From contig CM077596.1 in the NCBI GenBank assembly GCA_039654915.1, positions 8,866,001 to 8,930,000 of the forward strand: a stretch of DNA of 64,000 nucleotides, read 5' to 3'. Positions 10,941-22,700 of the stretch are shown here, one piece after another. How positions within the stretch are numbered: the first letter of the stretch is position 1; the number at the start of each line of letters is the position of its first letter. Position numbers and translations under genes: made by a program. Source of the DNA: Aquilaria yunnanensis. Its lineage: Eukaryota; Streptophyta; Magnoliopsida; Malvales; Thymelaeaceae. The notes below the pieces were generated by a model. It did not search any database and was not told the DNA's origin. It saw only the letters and a list, made by a program, of their open reading frames with translations.

Positions 10941-11860
10941 CTTAACCCCACAGTAGATGCAATTGTATAAACCTCAAAAGGTTTATTGGGATTAGGCAAT
11001 ATTAGTACAAGGGTTGAAATGAGCTTATCTTTAAGCTCTTGGAAGCTTTTCTTACATTCTTTTGACCATTAAAATTTCTGCCTTTTCCTTGTCAATTTGG
11101 TCATAGGGGCTGCCATTACAGAAAATTTGGGTACAAAATCTTCTGTAATAGCCAACTAACCCCAAAAAACTTCTTATTTCTTTGCATTTTGAGGTTGCTT
11201 CCTCTGTAAAATAGATTCAATATTTGTTGGATCCACAGTCGTTATTTGCCAATTTATCACATGGCCTAAAAATTCAATTTGATTTATCTAGAAATGGCAT
11301 TTATTCAACTTGCCATATAGTTGGTGTTTCTTCAACACATCTAGCACTGTTCTAAAGTCTTTTTATGTCTTCCTCATCCCTTGAGTATACTAGGATGTCA
11401 TCTATAAAGATCACCACAAAGTGATCTAGATATGGTCTAAATACCCTCTACATCAGGTCCATAAAAAAAGATGGAGCATTAGTAAGCCTAAAAGGCATTA
11501 CTGTATATTCAAAGCGACCATATCTTGTTCTGAAAGTAGTCTTAGGAATATCTACTTCCTTGACTCTTAGTTAGAAGTACCCTGATCTGAGATCAATTTT
11601 GGAGAAAACTGTAGCTCCCCTAAGTTGATCAAATAAGTCTTCAATCCTGGGGAAAGGGTACTTATTCTTCATAGTCATAGCATCGAGCTTTCTATAGTCA
11701 ATTCATAACCTAAGAGTCCTATCCTTTTTTTTTTTAATAAATAGCACTAGTGCTCCCCAAGGAGACATACTTGGTTTAATGAATCATTTTTCAAAGAGTT
11801 CATCCAACTGCTTCTTTAATTCATTTATTCAAGAATTGCTATCCTATAAGGTGTAGCAGA
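10941..11860 (-). pseudogene. Reverse transcriptase, multiply interrupted
   Basis: Conceptual reading on the minus strand shows the expected order: [45 protein letters not shown], then [12 protein letters not shown], and the catalytic box in [13 protein letters not shown] (F-I-D-D variant of YxDD), around 11390-11420. Stop codons separate these blocks, so no complete enzyme can be made. Confidence 0.8.
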
Positions 11861-12460
11861 GATAGGGGTTGCACCTAGAGTTAACTTAATTTCAAACTCT
11901 ATCTTCCTTGGAGGAGGTAAACCTGGCAGCTCAAAAAAAAAACCTCTAGGAATTCTTTCCCAACAGGAATCTTATCTAACTCAATTTTAGACTCTTTATC
12001 ATTTAAGCTCATATACTCTTCCTCAGAAAGTATAGGCATACAATCCACTACCTTTACTTGCTCGACATTACACCTTATTGAATCTTTTAAAGAATGTTCT
12101 ATTGATCTTGGTAGCATCAATTCCCTAGTTTAACAGTCTATAATAACATTGTTTTCAACTAACCAACTCATGCCCAATATCATGCCATAACTAGCTGTTT
12201 CCAAAATGATCAGATTAGCCTTTAATTCCAGCTCATTTAGCCTAATAACATAGTCTTTAACTATGTGATGTGAAAACATCATTTCATTTCTAGCCATCCT
12301 GATCATATATATTTAAGGTAACATTGTAACTTCTACGTTTAATTCTCCTACTAAGTTAGTTGAAATAATGGATATCGAAGCAACAATATCATAAAGAACA
12401 GAAATGAGTTTATCATGAAATCATGAAGGTACAAGTTACCTGCCAGGGTTTCATTTCTCA
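11861..12460 (-). pseudogene. Protease and protease-RT linker region
   Basis: Position between gag and reverse transcriptase identifies this as the retropepsin region. A 73-residue frame (11899-12120) has acidic linker character (MPILSEEEYMSLNDKESK) and ends in the KEFLEVFF-like stretch that precedes reverse transcriptase. The active-site motif was not recovered in one frame. Annotated mainly by order. Confidence 0.5.
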
Positions 12461-14120
12461 GCTTGTTGTGGCTTACAGCATATTTTTCCAAGGCTGGTCT
12501 TCCCTTTCCTCTTTGATCCTTCTATCTGATATACTTTCCCAGCTAGTGGTTGGACTCTAGTAAGCATAGGCAAACTTGACCCTCTCTGTATCAACTTAGG
12601 TGGTTGAGATGCTGCCACTCATTTTCCTTTGCCTTGTTGGTTTTTTGGCCAAGGAGCCCCAAACTTTCCCAACACTATTCTTTCTTCTTTCTTGACTGGG
12701 AAATCTTTGACCTAGTGGCCTTGAGAACCAAACTTCAAACATCCTTTAGTAAGTTTGTACATGGTTTAAAACCATGGTACTTGCCATAAGTTTGGCATGG
12801 AGGTCCAAACCTTTGGGCTTTCTTAGGCATCTTTTGTTCTCTTCCCATCTCAGCCTTTCCTAGCCTGTCCTTGGCTTTTTTCTTACCACTTTATTGTCCT
12901 GTAGGAGCCCCTTTAATGTTCCCTGTTGTAGGGTGCTGAAATTCTTACTTCGATGTTAAAGCCGTTTGGACAGCCTCATAAAAAGTCTTGATGCCAATAG
13001 CTCTCAAGATCTGTTTCAATTCAGGCCTCAGGCCTCTAATGAACCTCTTGATACTCAATTCCTTTTGTCCATCATACTAAGGAACATATTTGAGGAGACT
13101 ACTAAACCTATGTTCATATTCCCTGACTGACATGTTTCCCTGTTCCAATAAGTCAAACTCTACTTGCTTCTGATCTTTGAGAGCCATACTTACATACTGC
13201 TATTGGAACATTTGAAGAAATTTAGGCCACCTTATAGGTTCTTTTTCCCATGTGGCCTTTCTTTCATTCTTGCTCATATATGCACTTTGCATTGTCCTCC
13301 ACCAGAGCTCTGCATTGCCTTTTAGCTTGAAGGTGGCTAGTAGTACCTTTTGGGTTGATGTGACTTCCATTCTTTCAAATACCTTTTTTATTTGGTAAAT
13401 CCAGAACCCAGCTTTTTTTGGATTACCACTGCCCTTGAACACTGGTGGTTTAAGTGCCAGAAAAGGCCTCTAATTGGCCTTCCCTTAAACCTTCCCTCTT
13501 GGGTCTTTCTTTTCTTCTTTCAAGGATTCTTATCTTTCTTTTAAAAGCCAGATCTTTATAGCTTTCAAAAACTAGTTCCATTCTTCCAGCATTAGTGCCT
13601 ATCTACTCCCTTCCTCTATTTTCATTATTCTTCATGATTTCTGATCTCAGTTTTCGACCTCTTGGGTTTTTTCTCTCATCATCATATTCTTGCTCTTCAT
13701 TTTCACACTTGCTAGCTTGCTCATTTCTTATTGGTTTTTTTTCTTGGCCTCCTTCCCATGTTTTCTTCTTCTTCTTGTACTTCTACAGCCATAGCACCTC
13801 TAGAAGCCTAGGCCTAACCCCTATAGAGGGCTTGCACACCTACTACAAGCTGAGTAATGGCAGCTTGCATCATCCCTATCATATGTTCCATTCTTTGTTG
13901 GCCCTGCACACTAGATCTAGGCTCTATAGCTCTATTAGGAGGTCTTATCCTACTTACAACTACCTCCTTGTTTTCAAGTTGTTGATCATTCATTTAATTA
14001 GCCCTAGTATTCAGTTGTTCTTCTCTTTCTCTTCATTTTTCTTTTTCCCTACCTCTGGTCATCATTCTTGCAAAACATAAGAATGGTTGATACTCATAGT
14101 GGGTATTACCCTAACAAACC
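12461..14120 (-). pseudogene. Gag of the chromovirus, broken, with damaged zinc knuckle
   Basis: The capsid portion is readable at 13200-13442 (AGFWIYQIKKVFERMEVTS, LKGNAELWWRTM, then WEKEPIRWPKFLQMF). Nearer the C-terminus, around 12700-12745, a CCHC knuckle is visible but two of three cysteines are Phe and a stop interrupts it (CLKFGSQGH, stop, VKDFP). The N-terminal part toward 14100 is low-complexity, acidic and charged, with several stops. Confidence 0.7.
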
Positions 14121-14124
14121 ATCC

Positions 14125-14184
14125 AGGTCCTATATAACCACAACTTTGATACCAAGGTCCTATATAACCACAGCTTTGATACCA
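14125..14184 (-). repeat. 30-bp tandem duplication containing two initiator-Met primer-binding sites
   Basis: Two adjacent 30-bp copies (14125-14154 and 14155-14184) differ at one base. Each contains the minus-strand site TGGTATCAAAG(C/T)..., matching the initiator-Met tRNA primer consensus TGGTATCAGAGC. The proximal site (14173-14184) lies four bases from the LTR, the normal place. Confidence 0.85.
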
Positions 14185-14188
14185 ACTT

Positions 14189-16825
14189 TGTCAAGGCCTA
14201 ATTCACCTCCACCGTAAACCTCTTAGGAGGTTTAAATCAACCAATTATTTTTCAATCACCCGATTGTTTTTCAATCAAGCAGTTTTTTTTCATATGATGA
14301 ATTAGGTATTGACAACAAGGATACTTAAGTACAAATTTTAGTTTATACTTAGGTGGGACTTAGGTGAAAGTGACTTATTAACCTAGTAAACCTTTAGTTA
14401 TTAAGCTTGTAAGTTTAACACATTAAGTTATCAGTTTAATGTGTTATACAATTAAATGCACCTAGTTAACCTTTCTTGTTACCTTTTCGATGCATATGGG
14501 GTACATAATAGTAAGCATAGGTGGGTTTGTGAGCTTGTGCTCTATAGGCTTACCTTGGTATCCTAGGTCGATAAGCAAAGGCATGTAGGTGCCTTAGGTG
14601 CTGGGGCACCTAGGAGGCCTACTAGGGTGCTTGCGGGCATGTGTGCGTGTTTTAGTGTCCTTAGGGGCTTACTGGAGGCCCTCTTAGTGAGTTCGCCAAA
14701 CCATCACACAATCCCACATTCATGTATACACACACACATGCTAGATTACTTAATTACAACCATGCATGCATTGTTTTCCTTGGCCCAACATACCTAGTGC
14801 CTTAAGGCTTACCTAAGCCCATTATGTACATACAAGGCACAAGCCATGTTCTACTCTAAGCCCTTATGTCACTAGTTATGTACATGCATTTATAAACCAA
14901 AATTTGGCAAATAGGGACTACATGGCCTAAATTTATATACAACAAAAGTTAAGCCACTTAGATGTCATGCATGCTACATAGCATAGTTCAAATAGTTTCT
15001 ATGCCAACTGTTACTTTGACTCCCATTTTCACTTGACACTTAAGTCATAGTTGCCTTATTACTCTTTTAGTCCTAAACTATACCAAGATGGATTTGAATG
15101 CAGCAAGTCCCACTATAGCCATTAGTGGCTACAAATCAGTACACAACCATTAGTTCAACTTTATGAGCTTTTCAAGCTTTCTTTCATAAACCATCAAACC
15201 CAAACCATACCTCTTTATTAGAGAGATTTTCAAGCTCATACACAACCATTAGTTCACCTTTATGAGCTTTTCAAACTTTCTTCCATATACCATCAAACCC
15301 AAACCATACCTCCTTATACATAAACCCCTCCAAGAGGTTCCTTAGCCCTTACTCTTCCACTTCCTTACCTGAAATGGGTAAAAGAGGGCATGAGTACACA
15401 TGTACTCAGTAAGAATTCAATTTGGCACCTAGTGCCTACACAATGTCTGTAACATTCTTATACATATAAACCTCCAATTTTGCTTAGTAACTTGCAAACA
15501 AAGACAAAGAAAACACAAAGGAAACATGGCATAACATAATACAAGATACTTATATAGATAATTCAAAGGTTAGCACACATAAATAATCAAAGAAGCATGC
15601 AAACACATACACCACACACACGGTTTCATTTAACATAGTAAGCATGTCTTTTCTTCCAATTTAGCAAGTGATCATTTTGATTAGGTTCAACTTAATATAG
15701 AGTTATGGGTAATTAAGCAAGTTTGGCTGAGCTTGTCAAAAACATTAGTTCTTGTTGAAACTAAACTAGCTAGCTCACCGTATTGCTTAAAGCACATCTA
15801 GCCCATTAACATAGCCTCTAGGTTCCTTTAGCCATAGCCATCCCTTATGGCAGCATTTTCCCCTTCAAAATCTAGGAGAAGAAGTCTCATATGAACCCTT
15901 AATTAGCACAAAAATGGTAGCAAAAAAGCTTGAACATACATCAAATACCACATGTGCCACCATGGACTAGCCATAAGCCACCATGTCTCGGTTTTGTTCT
16001 TTTTGCTTCTCCATGCTTCAAGCTTTCTTTTTGGTATTTTGCAGGAACTTTAGCTCAATTTTTTGGTAGATGGCACCTAAAATGAATGAGTTTAGAAGCT
16101 ACCTTCAAAGAATTAAGTCCAATCGGTGGCCGAATAGCCTTGGGGGCCAAGGATGTTGACTAGTCTTTGGTCTAACTTCCTTCTAGTCACTTGAATCATT
16201 TTAAACATTCTAATGACCTTCTTAGCTCTCTTTTTGGCATGTTTTGAGAACCCACCTTGTTCATTAATTTGGCCATTTAAGCCCCTAAGTTTTCACTTGA
16301 ACTTAGGCATAGTTGAAGTGCACCTAAGAGCCCCCTAGTGCACCCTAAGGTGCCTCATGGTGTTTTCATGGGGTTTTCACATTTTCTTGGCCTCCATTGA
16401 AACCCTCATTCCTACTCCAATGCTAAGCATCAACCTCATACAATCCTATCTCAAAACTAGGATTTAAAGCCTTCACAATGCTAGGGTTGCACATAAGGGT
16501 GTGCCTGAGAGCCACCCTGTCCCTTTCCTTAGTGCCTCCTTAGTACCCTCAAGTTCTTAGGCACCTTTTCTTCAAGTTTTGAGTTGTCACTTCAAATTCT
16601 ACCTTGGCACATAATTTGAGCTGTTCTTAGCTCACAAGTACAACACTTTCTCTCATGTTCCACTACAATGCACTTAAGGTTTCTTAGAACACCTCATGAG
16701 TGCTTGTTCTTTTTTTAGCTCTTCTCTTCATGTCCATGACTTGTTGCACTAGTATACACTATTTATGCACATTTTATGCCCATCATAAGCATAGCCCATG
16801 GCCTATAAAAGTCACAGGCATGACA
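14189..16825 (-). repeat. 5' LTR of the chromovirus (2637 bp)
   Basis: TG...CA ends matching the left LTR. It is longer by a local duplication (a second 'cacaaccattagttca...ctttatgagcttttcaa' segment, about 15225-15310) and a segment absent from the other LTR (about 15890-15955). On the minus strand it is the upstream LTR and would have held the promoter. Confidence 0.93.
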
Positions 16826-17855
16826 TCGGGTGCTCGATAGACTCAAGATATTCTAATAAAGGGATGCTCTAGGGGAGAACATGCACATATGCAACCGACA
16901 TGAGTTTATTCTCTCCACAACCAACACATAAGCAAAAAAGTAGGCTTTGAGTATTACTTAAAATTTGACCTCCTAACACCCCATAAAGACAGAAGTCCTC
17001 TGTCATATTATTCAGGACTTGTATAACACTGTTTCTAAAGTTAATGCATACAAAAAAGTAATGGCCCGAATGTAAAATTAGTATGAACACCTGCATAATA
17101 ATCACAAAAATATGACATAGTATGAAACAAATAGCACCCAGAATAAAACATTAATCACACAGTAGCATACATACGATACCGGTATACTAATCACATAAAT
17201 ATTTTCAGCTTATCCCCAGTAGTACACAAATAACACATTACTCACACAGTATCACACAAACAACACCTAGAATAATACATTAATCACACAATAGCACACA
17301 TAAGATACCTACAGAATAATCACATATTACTCATACAGTATCACGCAAACTGCACCCAGAGTAATACATTAAGTACACAGTAGCATACATAAGATATCAA
17401 GTTACCAATTACAAGACAATAAGTCTTACCAAGTCATACTTAATAATGCTCTGTACGTGGTTCGCCTTGAGCCAGTTCATAATTGTCTTGACTAAGCTAC
17501 CATACATTTTTTTGTTTTAATTTTTTTGCTCCTCGCTCATATCCACCCCAATATGGTATGCAACAAATACCAACTACAAATACCAACATTTTTGCAAGAT
17601 GTCAAATTGTGTGTTTTTTGTAAATACAAAAGTTCTGCAACATATCTCACCGATATGTATGTCGTGATGAAAAAATGACTTGTAATAGGTCACTTATGCT
17701 CCTTGGCATTCAGGATTAGACGCCATACATCCATTACTATTATGCCTATTTCAGTCTTATCATGGAGTGACAGGAATCCTTCTCATGTTACGACATGGTT
17801 CAACAAGTCATCAAACAATAATTGCCTTAGAACAAGTATGTTACAGTACTAATAT
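16826..17855 (-). pseudogene. Ulp1-like SUMO protease, central piece with catalytic His region (copy 1)
   Basis: The minus-strand frame at 16869-17105 contains GHYFFVCINFRNSVIQVLNNM, the Ulp1 catalytic His/Asp strand pair (family HW.LVVIN...I.VLDS, with His kept and Asn in place of the usual Asp). Blocks at 17430-17560 and 17640-17850 align with 62640-62740 and 62840-63050 of copy 3. Exons appear separated by AT/CA-rich introns (17110-17410). The gene resumes at 43213 after the AATAT target duplication of the Tat-like element. Confidence 0.7.
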
Positions 17856-18699
17856 TGATGCCCGACGACATCCTCGTCGAATGACATGCTGGCCTGGAGG
17901 AGAGACTTCTGGTATGAAGGTGCCTAAAACATTCAAAAGACTAGGGTTAGAGACTTCCCGGAATGTGTTTCCAGGGGAAGAGCCTCCGACACCCAATTTA
18001 GTATCTGGAGAATAAGGAGCAAAAAGTAGGGAGTAGAGAGTAGAGAGTCTCCCTCTCCCTTTACCAAGGTCGTTCCCAAGTTTTTATAGGAGGGCGTAGG
18101 GAGGAGGCCGTTTGACATAGCCCACTCATATCATGACATGTGTATGGTCGGATGTAGTCTGTACCTTCAAAGATAGGTATCTCCAGCTGACCATAGGCCG
18201 TTCTGGCTGGAGGTCAGGGCCATATGGGAGGTTTCTATGTCAAGGGCGTGTGCGAGGTCTCTGTGTCAGAGGCTCCTTACCACTTTTTTCATATCTTCAT
18301 GAACCCTTTCAGCGAATGAGACCCCTTTGGCGTATAAGACTTCTTCGGAATAGGAGGTACCTTTTGGACTGATATCACTACCAAGGGCTACTGGGGAAGC
18401 CCTTTGGCAGAGTGGGGAACCTTTGGTAGACATTTTTCCTTACCGAGGATGGTGATATCCCTTTCCGAACTTGGTGGGCTCTTCATTCCGAGGGTGGTAG
18501 TGCACAACCTTTCCAACGTCAGTCCCGTTATTCCTCGAGGGCGATGGTGGGTCATTGAGGCCAGGGGCTCAAGGACAGTGTGGGCCACCTCTTTCCCGAG
18601 GTTGGTTACTTGTCCTTCCGAGGGTGGTGCTGGTCTTCCTCGAGGATGGTGCTCGTCAGACAGTTGGGTATTCTAAGGGTGATAGCCCTTCGGCTATCA
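17856..18699 (-). repeat. 3' LTR of the Tat-like element (844 bp)
   Basis: Collinear with 42364-43212 over its whole length, including 'gggtgatagcccttcggctatca' at the right end and the internal 'gtttttataggagggcgtagggagg' block. The inward edge carries the purine tract at 18700-18718. Confidence 0.95.
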
Positions 18700-18718
18700 C
18701 ATGCCCCCCTCCCCCGGT
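18700..18718 (-). other. Polypurine tract
   Basis: On the minus strand this reads CCGGGGGAGGGGGGCATG directly before the LTR start TGATAGCC. A G-rich tract touching the 3' LTR is the second-strand priming site. Confidence 0.85.
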
Positions 18719-19192
18719 AAAGCCGAAGTCGTATCTTCGGCGCTTGAGCCTTTGCGAGCATTTTATGGAACTTTGTGGTAGGTGACGGTCATCTTAGTTT
18801 TGACCAAGGTCACCTTCTTGGGAAGAGGTCACTTCTTTGGTCCATGTTGACTCTTCGGACCGAGGTAATCCCGTCCTCATTTAGGTGGTACTTCTTCATT
18901 TTTGGCCGAGCTTTTGGCCTTCCCGAAGCTGTTACTTCGGACCGAAGTATATATTCCCCTTCTGGGTTTTTTATTGCCTACCAGTGAATTGTCACATCTT
19001 TTGAACAGATAAACGCATCTCCTCAGGAAAGACATGCATAGGTCTGGCAGCTGTCAAGAGCATGCCCTTGTTTCTCGCATCAGGTGACACGTGTCGCCAG
19101 GCGACTGGCGAACAGTCGCGTCCGTTATGCCAATCACGTCTCTTTGCCTTCGAGGAGTCATTATGGCGACACTTCGCCTGCCCCCTTCAGCC
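18719..19192 (+). promoter_or_regulatory. Spacer and putative antisense promoter region of the Tat-like element
   Basis: GC-richer than its surroundings and without a sustained open frame. It holds several 'cttcgg' blocks (e.g. about 18730-18745, 18850-18865, 18930-18945) and ends in a TATA box on the plus strand. In Tat-lineage elements the space between pol and the 3' LTR can carry an antisense gene; this would be its upstream region. Promoter activity is inferred. Confidence 0.45.
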
Positions 19193-19200
19193 TATATAAA
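19193..19200 (+). promoter_or_regulatory. TATA box (TATATAAA) of the antisense gene
   Basis: TATATAAA preceded by C-rich sequence and followed by a T/C-rich leader (about 19205-19290), then an ATG 261 bases further on. It points opposite to gag-pol. Confidence 0.5.
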
Positions 19201-19460
19201 CCTTTCCTCCTCAGTATTTTCCACACTTTTTTTCTTTTACTATCTTTTGCTCTCGAGTTTCCTTTCGTCTCTTTCTTTTTTTCGGTGGCGGTGCTAACGG
19301 CGAGGCGATTTCTGGCAACTCCTGCAGTGGCTTTTAGAAGTTACTACTTTGGTCCGAACTTGGGTGGGTCTCTTTTTCAGAAGTCGTTCGTTGGTATTTT
19401 TTTTGTGTCCCATATTCTTTTTGTTTCACCTTCCCGAGGTTAGACTTCTTCTTGCCGAAC

Positions 19461-19669
19461 ATGTCTACTCCAGTCCCGCTTGTAACTGTTCAACCTATCC
19501 CCGAGTTGGCTTCCCCTTAACTCTCATCCAAGTTGTGCTACTTCAGAGAAGTTAGAGAAGTGGACAGCTAAATTCTTTCTCCCCTCTTACGCTGTTACTA
19601 GGCTACCTAGTCCCAGTATGCCTAGTTACATGAATCATTCAGACGAGGTTACCATCTTTCAGGCCTAGC
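19461..19669 (+). pseudogene. Start of an antisense gene (aORF-like) of the Tat-like element, truncated
   Basis: An ATG at 19461 opens MSTPVPLVTVQPIPELASP, then TAA at 19518. One base out of register the reading continues cleanly as SEKLEKWTAKFFLPSYAVTRL and beyond to about 19666, so a single frameshift separates two parts of one reading frame. The gene is cut at 19669 by the next insertion. Position and orientation fit the antisense ORF known in some Tat-lineage elements; the product's function is unknown and I recognise no domain. Confidence 0.5.
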
Positions 19670-21844
19670 TGTAATGCCCAGACAATCCAAACTGATTAGG
19701 TCCCGGGGTAAGTGGATTGGGAGCCAAAGAATTTTTCTAATTTGGGAATTTAGCTCAATTAATTTGAGGAGACATTGAATTAAGTATGGCATGGGCATAA
19801 ATGAGTGATGAACACTCTTGAAAATAAGCTTGGCTTAGGCCAAGAGAATTAGTGGTGAAAATTTAAAGTGAGGGACTCAATTGAACAAAGGGGACTTTTG
19901 GTGGTTGGGCTCAATTGCCCAAATGTGAAGAATTGAGGGACTAAGGGGGGATTAGCCAATTTTAAAGGCATTGGATGCCATGGCTGCCACCTCCCTCCAT
20001 TTCCCCATTATTTTAATCCACCTCCATCCAAGTCATCACTTAGGATTCTTTTCTACACCTACTTGTCCCCCACTTTTGACAAATTCAGCCAACTCTTCCA
20101 ATTTGTCTCCAATTTGTCTCCCACTTTGTCTCCATCTAAATCACATGATTTTCTCTCACTCCCCCTCCATATGGCCGGCCATCACATGCCCAAAAAACTC
20201 CCAAAACAATTCATTTCATTCTCCCACTCATTTTACACTATTTCAACTCCAAACAACTCAAACACTTTCAACTCCTTTCTCCTTCTCTCTCATTTTTGGC
20301 CATACAAGTTCTTACCATTCCATAAGATTTTCCAACTCTTTTCTTCCTCTAAACATTCAACCATAGCAATATCATACCCTTCCTTAAACAAAAACCAAGT
20401 GTTCTTGGTAGATTTCAAGCTCTAAAGCCATAAGGAGCAAGAATCAAGTGAAGGATTCAAAGAAAACCAAGGAAGAAATTTCAGCCAGCTCCATTTCTTG
20501 GAGGTTTTGAGGTCTACTCAAAGAGATCTTTGTGTGCATGAGCTTCTAAGCTCATTGGAAGCAAGAAATCAAGTGGAAATTTGAAGAACATCAAGGTCAA
20601 AGTTTCGGCCTTACCTCCTTTGTGAAGTTCCGTAAGTTTACACCAAGTATTCTTGGTATTTTGGATTCTTTAAGCTAATTACCAAGTGTTCTTGGTATTT
20701 TATTGTTACTAATAAAATTTGGCCATTTTGGTTCTTGTGCTAGAAAATAATTTCTAGAGTCAACAAGCAAGGAAAACGAAGGAGAATAAGCTCTTAAGAG
20801 CTTTCGGTATTGGGTAAGGATTCCTATACTCTTTTGAGTATTCGGGCCCCTAGGTGATGGTCAAAGAACCATGTGATCCTAGGGGTGTGCTAAGAGGGCT
20901 TAAGTTAAATTATTGCTTCAGCAATTCCGTTTCGCTCATGAGCTAAGTTAAGCAAGCATTAAGGGCTAGGATTTAAGTAGGCCACCTTAAATTCCTATGC
21001 TAAGTGAGATCTCTGAAATTGTAAAGTATGTGAAATTAATGAAATAAAACTTGAGGGATGCTTGCTGCCCTTCTGAAATCAAAGTGTTAAGTGGCGTGTG
21101 TTTGCGTGCTTTTATGAAATTGTTGTGCATGCTAACCCCCGATTTCGATTATTATTGTATATGCATGTATCTTTGTGTTTTCTTTGTCTTTATGTTTTCT
21201 TTGCAAGAACTTAGAGTAATTATTGCCATTACATTCTTGGCATATGTTAGGCCTTAAAGGCCATATGTTAGGCTTTGGAAGCCATACGGAATCCTTATTA
21301 AGTTTTATAACTCGCTCGCCCTACTCTACTTTTGTAGGTAAAAGTGTGCTCGAAAGATTGAGCTAAGAGTCTTGAGTACTCTTTTTGCTGTATAAAGGTT
21401 GGGTATGTGTATGGTATTGCTCAATTATACTAAGTATTCTAAGTATTTTAAGTTGCTTCAAAATCAAGCTAATAAGTGTGGATTTTGTGCGCAGGACTAC
21501 GAGTCTAGAATTTGTGGGAACAACGTCTTAAGGTGGATAATTAGTGTTCCATGGCACTATGATTTATGGCTTGCTTTTAAGCATGAATTTTTGTTGGTCT
21601 AAGTTTAGTGACCAAATTATGGATTTAGTTAAAATTCGGCCAAACTTGGCTTGGGCTTGTATTATGGACTTGGACATTTTTGGGTGTTTTTATTGATTGG
21701 TGGACTTACCAAGGCCCATGCATGAATTTATGGGTTATGTTTTCATGAAAGTTGAAGCATGTTGAAATTGGGCTTAAATTCTGTTGGAATTCTTGGCGCA
21801 CCAAGATCCTTTTAAGATAGGATTTGAGCTCATTGAGCTAACTC

Positions 21845-22165
21845 TAGCTTGAACAGCTATCTAAGGCAGCTAAAAGTAGCTCCCTTTAGCTCAAGTCAGC
21901 TCACTTCAGCTATAAGTAGCTCAAAGTAGCTGGACTTCAGCTCAAGTTAGCTCAAGTCAGCTCAAGTCAGCTCACTTCAGCTTCTGGTAGCTGAATGTAG
22001 CTAGACTTTAGCTCAAGTCAGCTCACTTCAGCTATAAATAGCTCAAAGTAACAGGACTTCAGCTTAAGTCAGCTCAAGTCAGCTCACTTCAGCTTTTGGC
22101 AGCTGAATGTAGCTGGATTTCAGTTCACTTCAGCTGAGAGTAGCTAACTCCAGCTGAAGGTCAGT
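21845..22165 (+). repeat. Array of ~10-bp AGCT repeats in the 5' LTR
   Basis: About 30 units built on AGCTCAAGTC / AGCTCACTTC / AGCTATAAGT, nearly all exactly 10 bp with occasional 11-bp units. AGCT is self-complementary, so the same tetramer is presented on both strands at every helical turn. Located in U3, ending ~530 bp before the TATA box. Confidence 0.9.
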
Positions 22166-22692
22166 TCAGGGAACTAGACCTTAGTTCATGGAGCTTGATT
22201 GGAGCTCAATGGTGCATAAGTAGCATAGTGAGCTAGCTTTGTGCCAGCTCACCTTGCTTTTAGCTCAAAACCACCAAGAGACACATCTTTTGTGTAAAGG
22301 TATGTCTCTTCATCAAAAGAGATGACTATTGGCGAAAAGAACATGTCTTTTCATCCAAAGGAAGTGTTCCTTGAGTGAAAAGACATGTATATTTGGCCAT
22401 GAGGGTGGTTGGGGTGGTTATTGCAACAAGAATGATGTCCTATGACTTCAAGGGACATGTATATTCAGCCATAAGGTAGTTATGGGGTGGTTATAGGCCA
22501 AAGGAAGTGTTCATTGGCTAAAAGACATGTATTTTCGCCATAAGGTAGTTATGGGCTGGTTATAGGCCAAAGGAAGTGTTCCTTGGCTAAAAGACATGTA
22601 TTTTCGCCACCATACATGACCCTTGGCCAAAGGAAGTGTTCTTTGGCTTAAAAGACACCTTTCTTGGTGTAAAGGTGTTCCTTTTGGTCATC

Positions 22693-22700
22693 TATAAATA
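22693..22700 (+). promoter_or_regulatory. TATA box of the copia 5' LTR (TATAAATA)
   Basis: TATAAATA is conserved in both LTRs (second copy 29617-29624), in the expected U3 position ~470 bp before the LTR end. Confidence 0.65.

Larger units (their letters stand above)
6587..16825 (-). mobile_element. Ty3/gypsy chromovirus (Tekay/Del-like), complete but decayed
   Basis: Two LTRs (6587-9036 and 14189-16825), each TG...CA, flanked by a perfect 5-bp target duplication TCGGG (6582-6586 and 16826-16830). Internally on the minus strand: initiator-Met type primer site next to the right LTR, then gag, protease, reverse transcriptase, RNase H, integrase with GPY module and a chromodomain-like end, then a purine tract (AAGGGAGAGA on the minus strand) against the left LTR. 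All domains carry stops or frameshifts. It inserted into the Ulp1-like gene of MULE copy 1. Confidence 0.92.

Noticed and set aside
13595..14080. 161-residue plus-strand open frame rich in Ser/Phe/Leu
   Set aside because: It is the antisense shadow of the charged, low-complexity Gag N-terminus of the minus-strand chromovirus; no domain and no promoter.
19971..20425. Overlapping plus-strand frames of 120 and 131 residues
   Set aside because: Located in the T/C-rich leader part of the solo-like LTR; composition explains the lack of stops and the frames have no recognisable domain.
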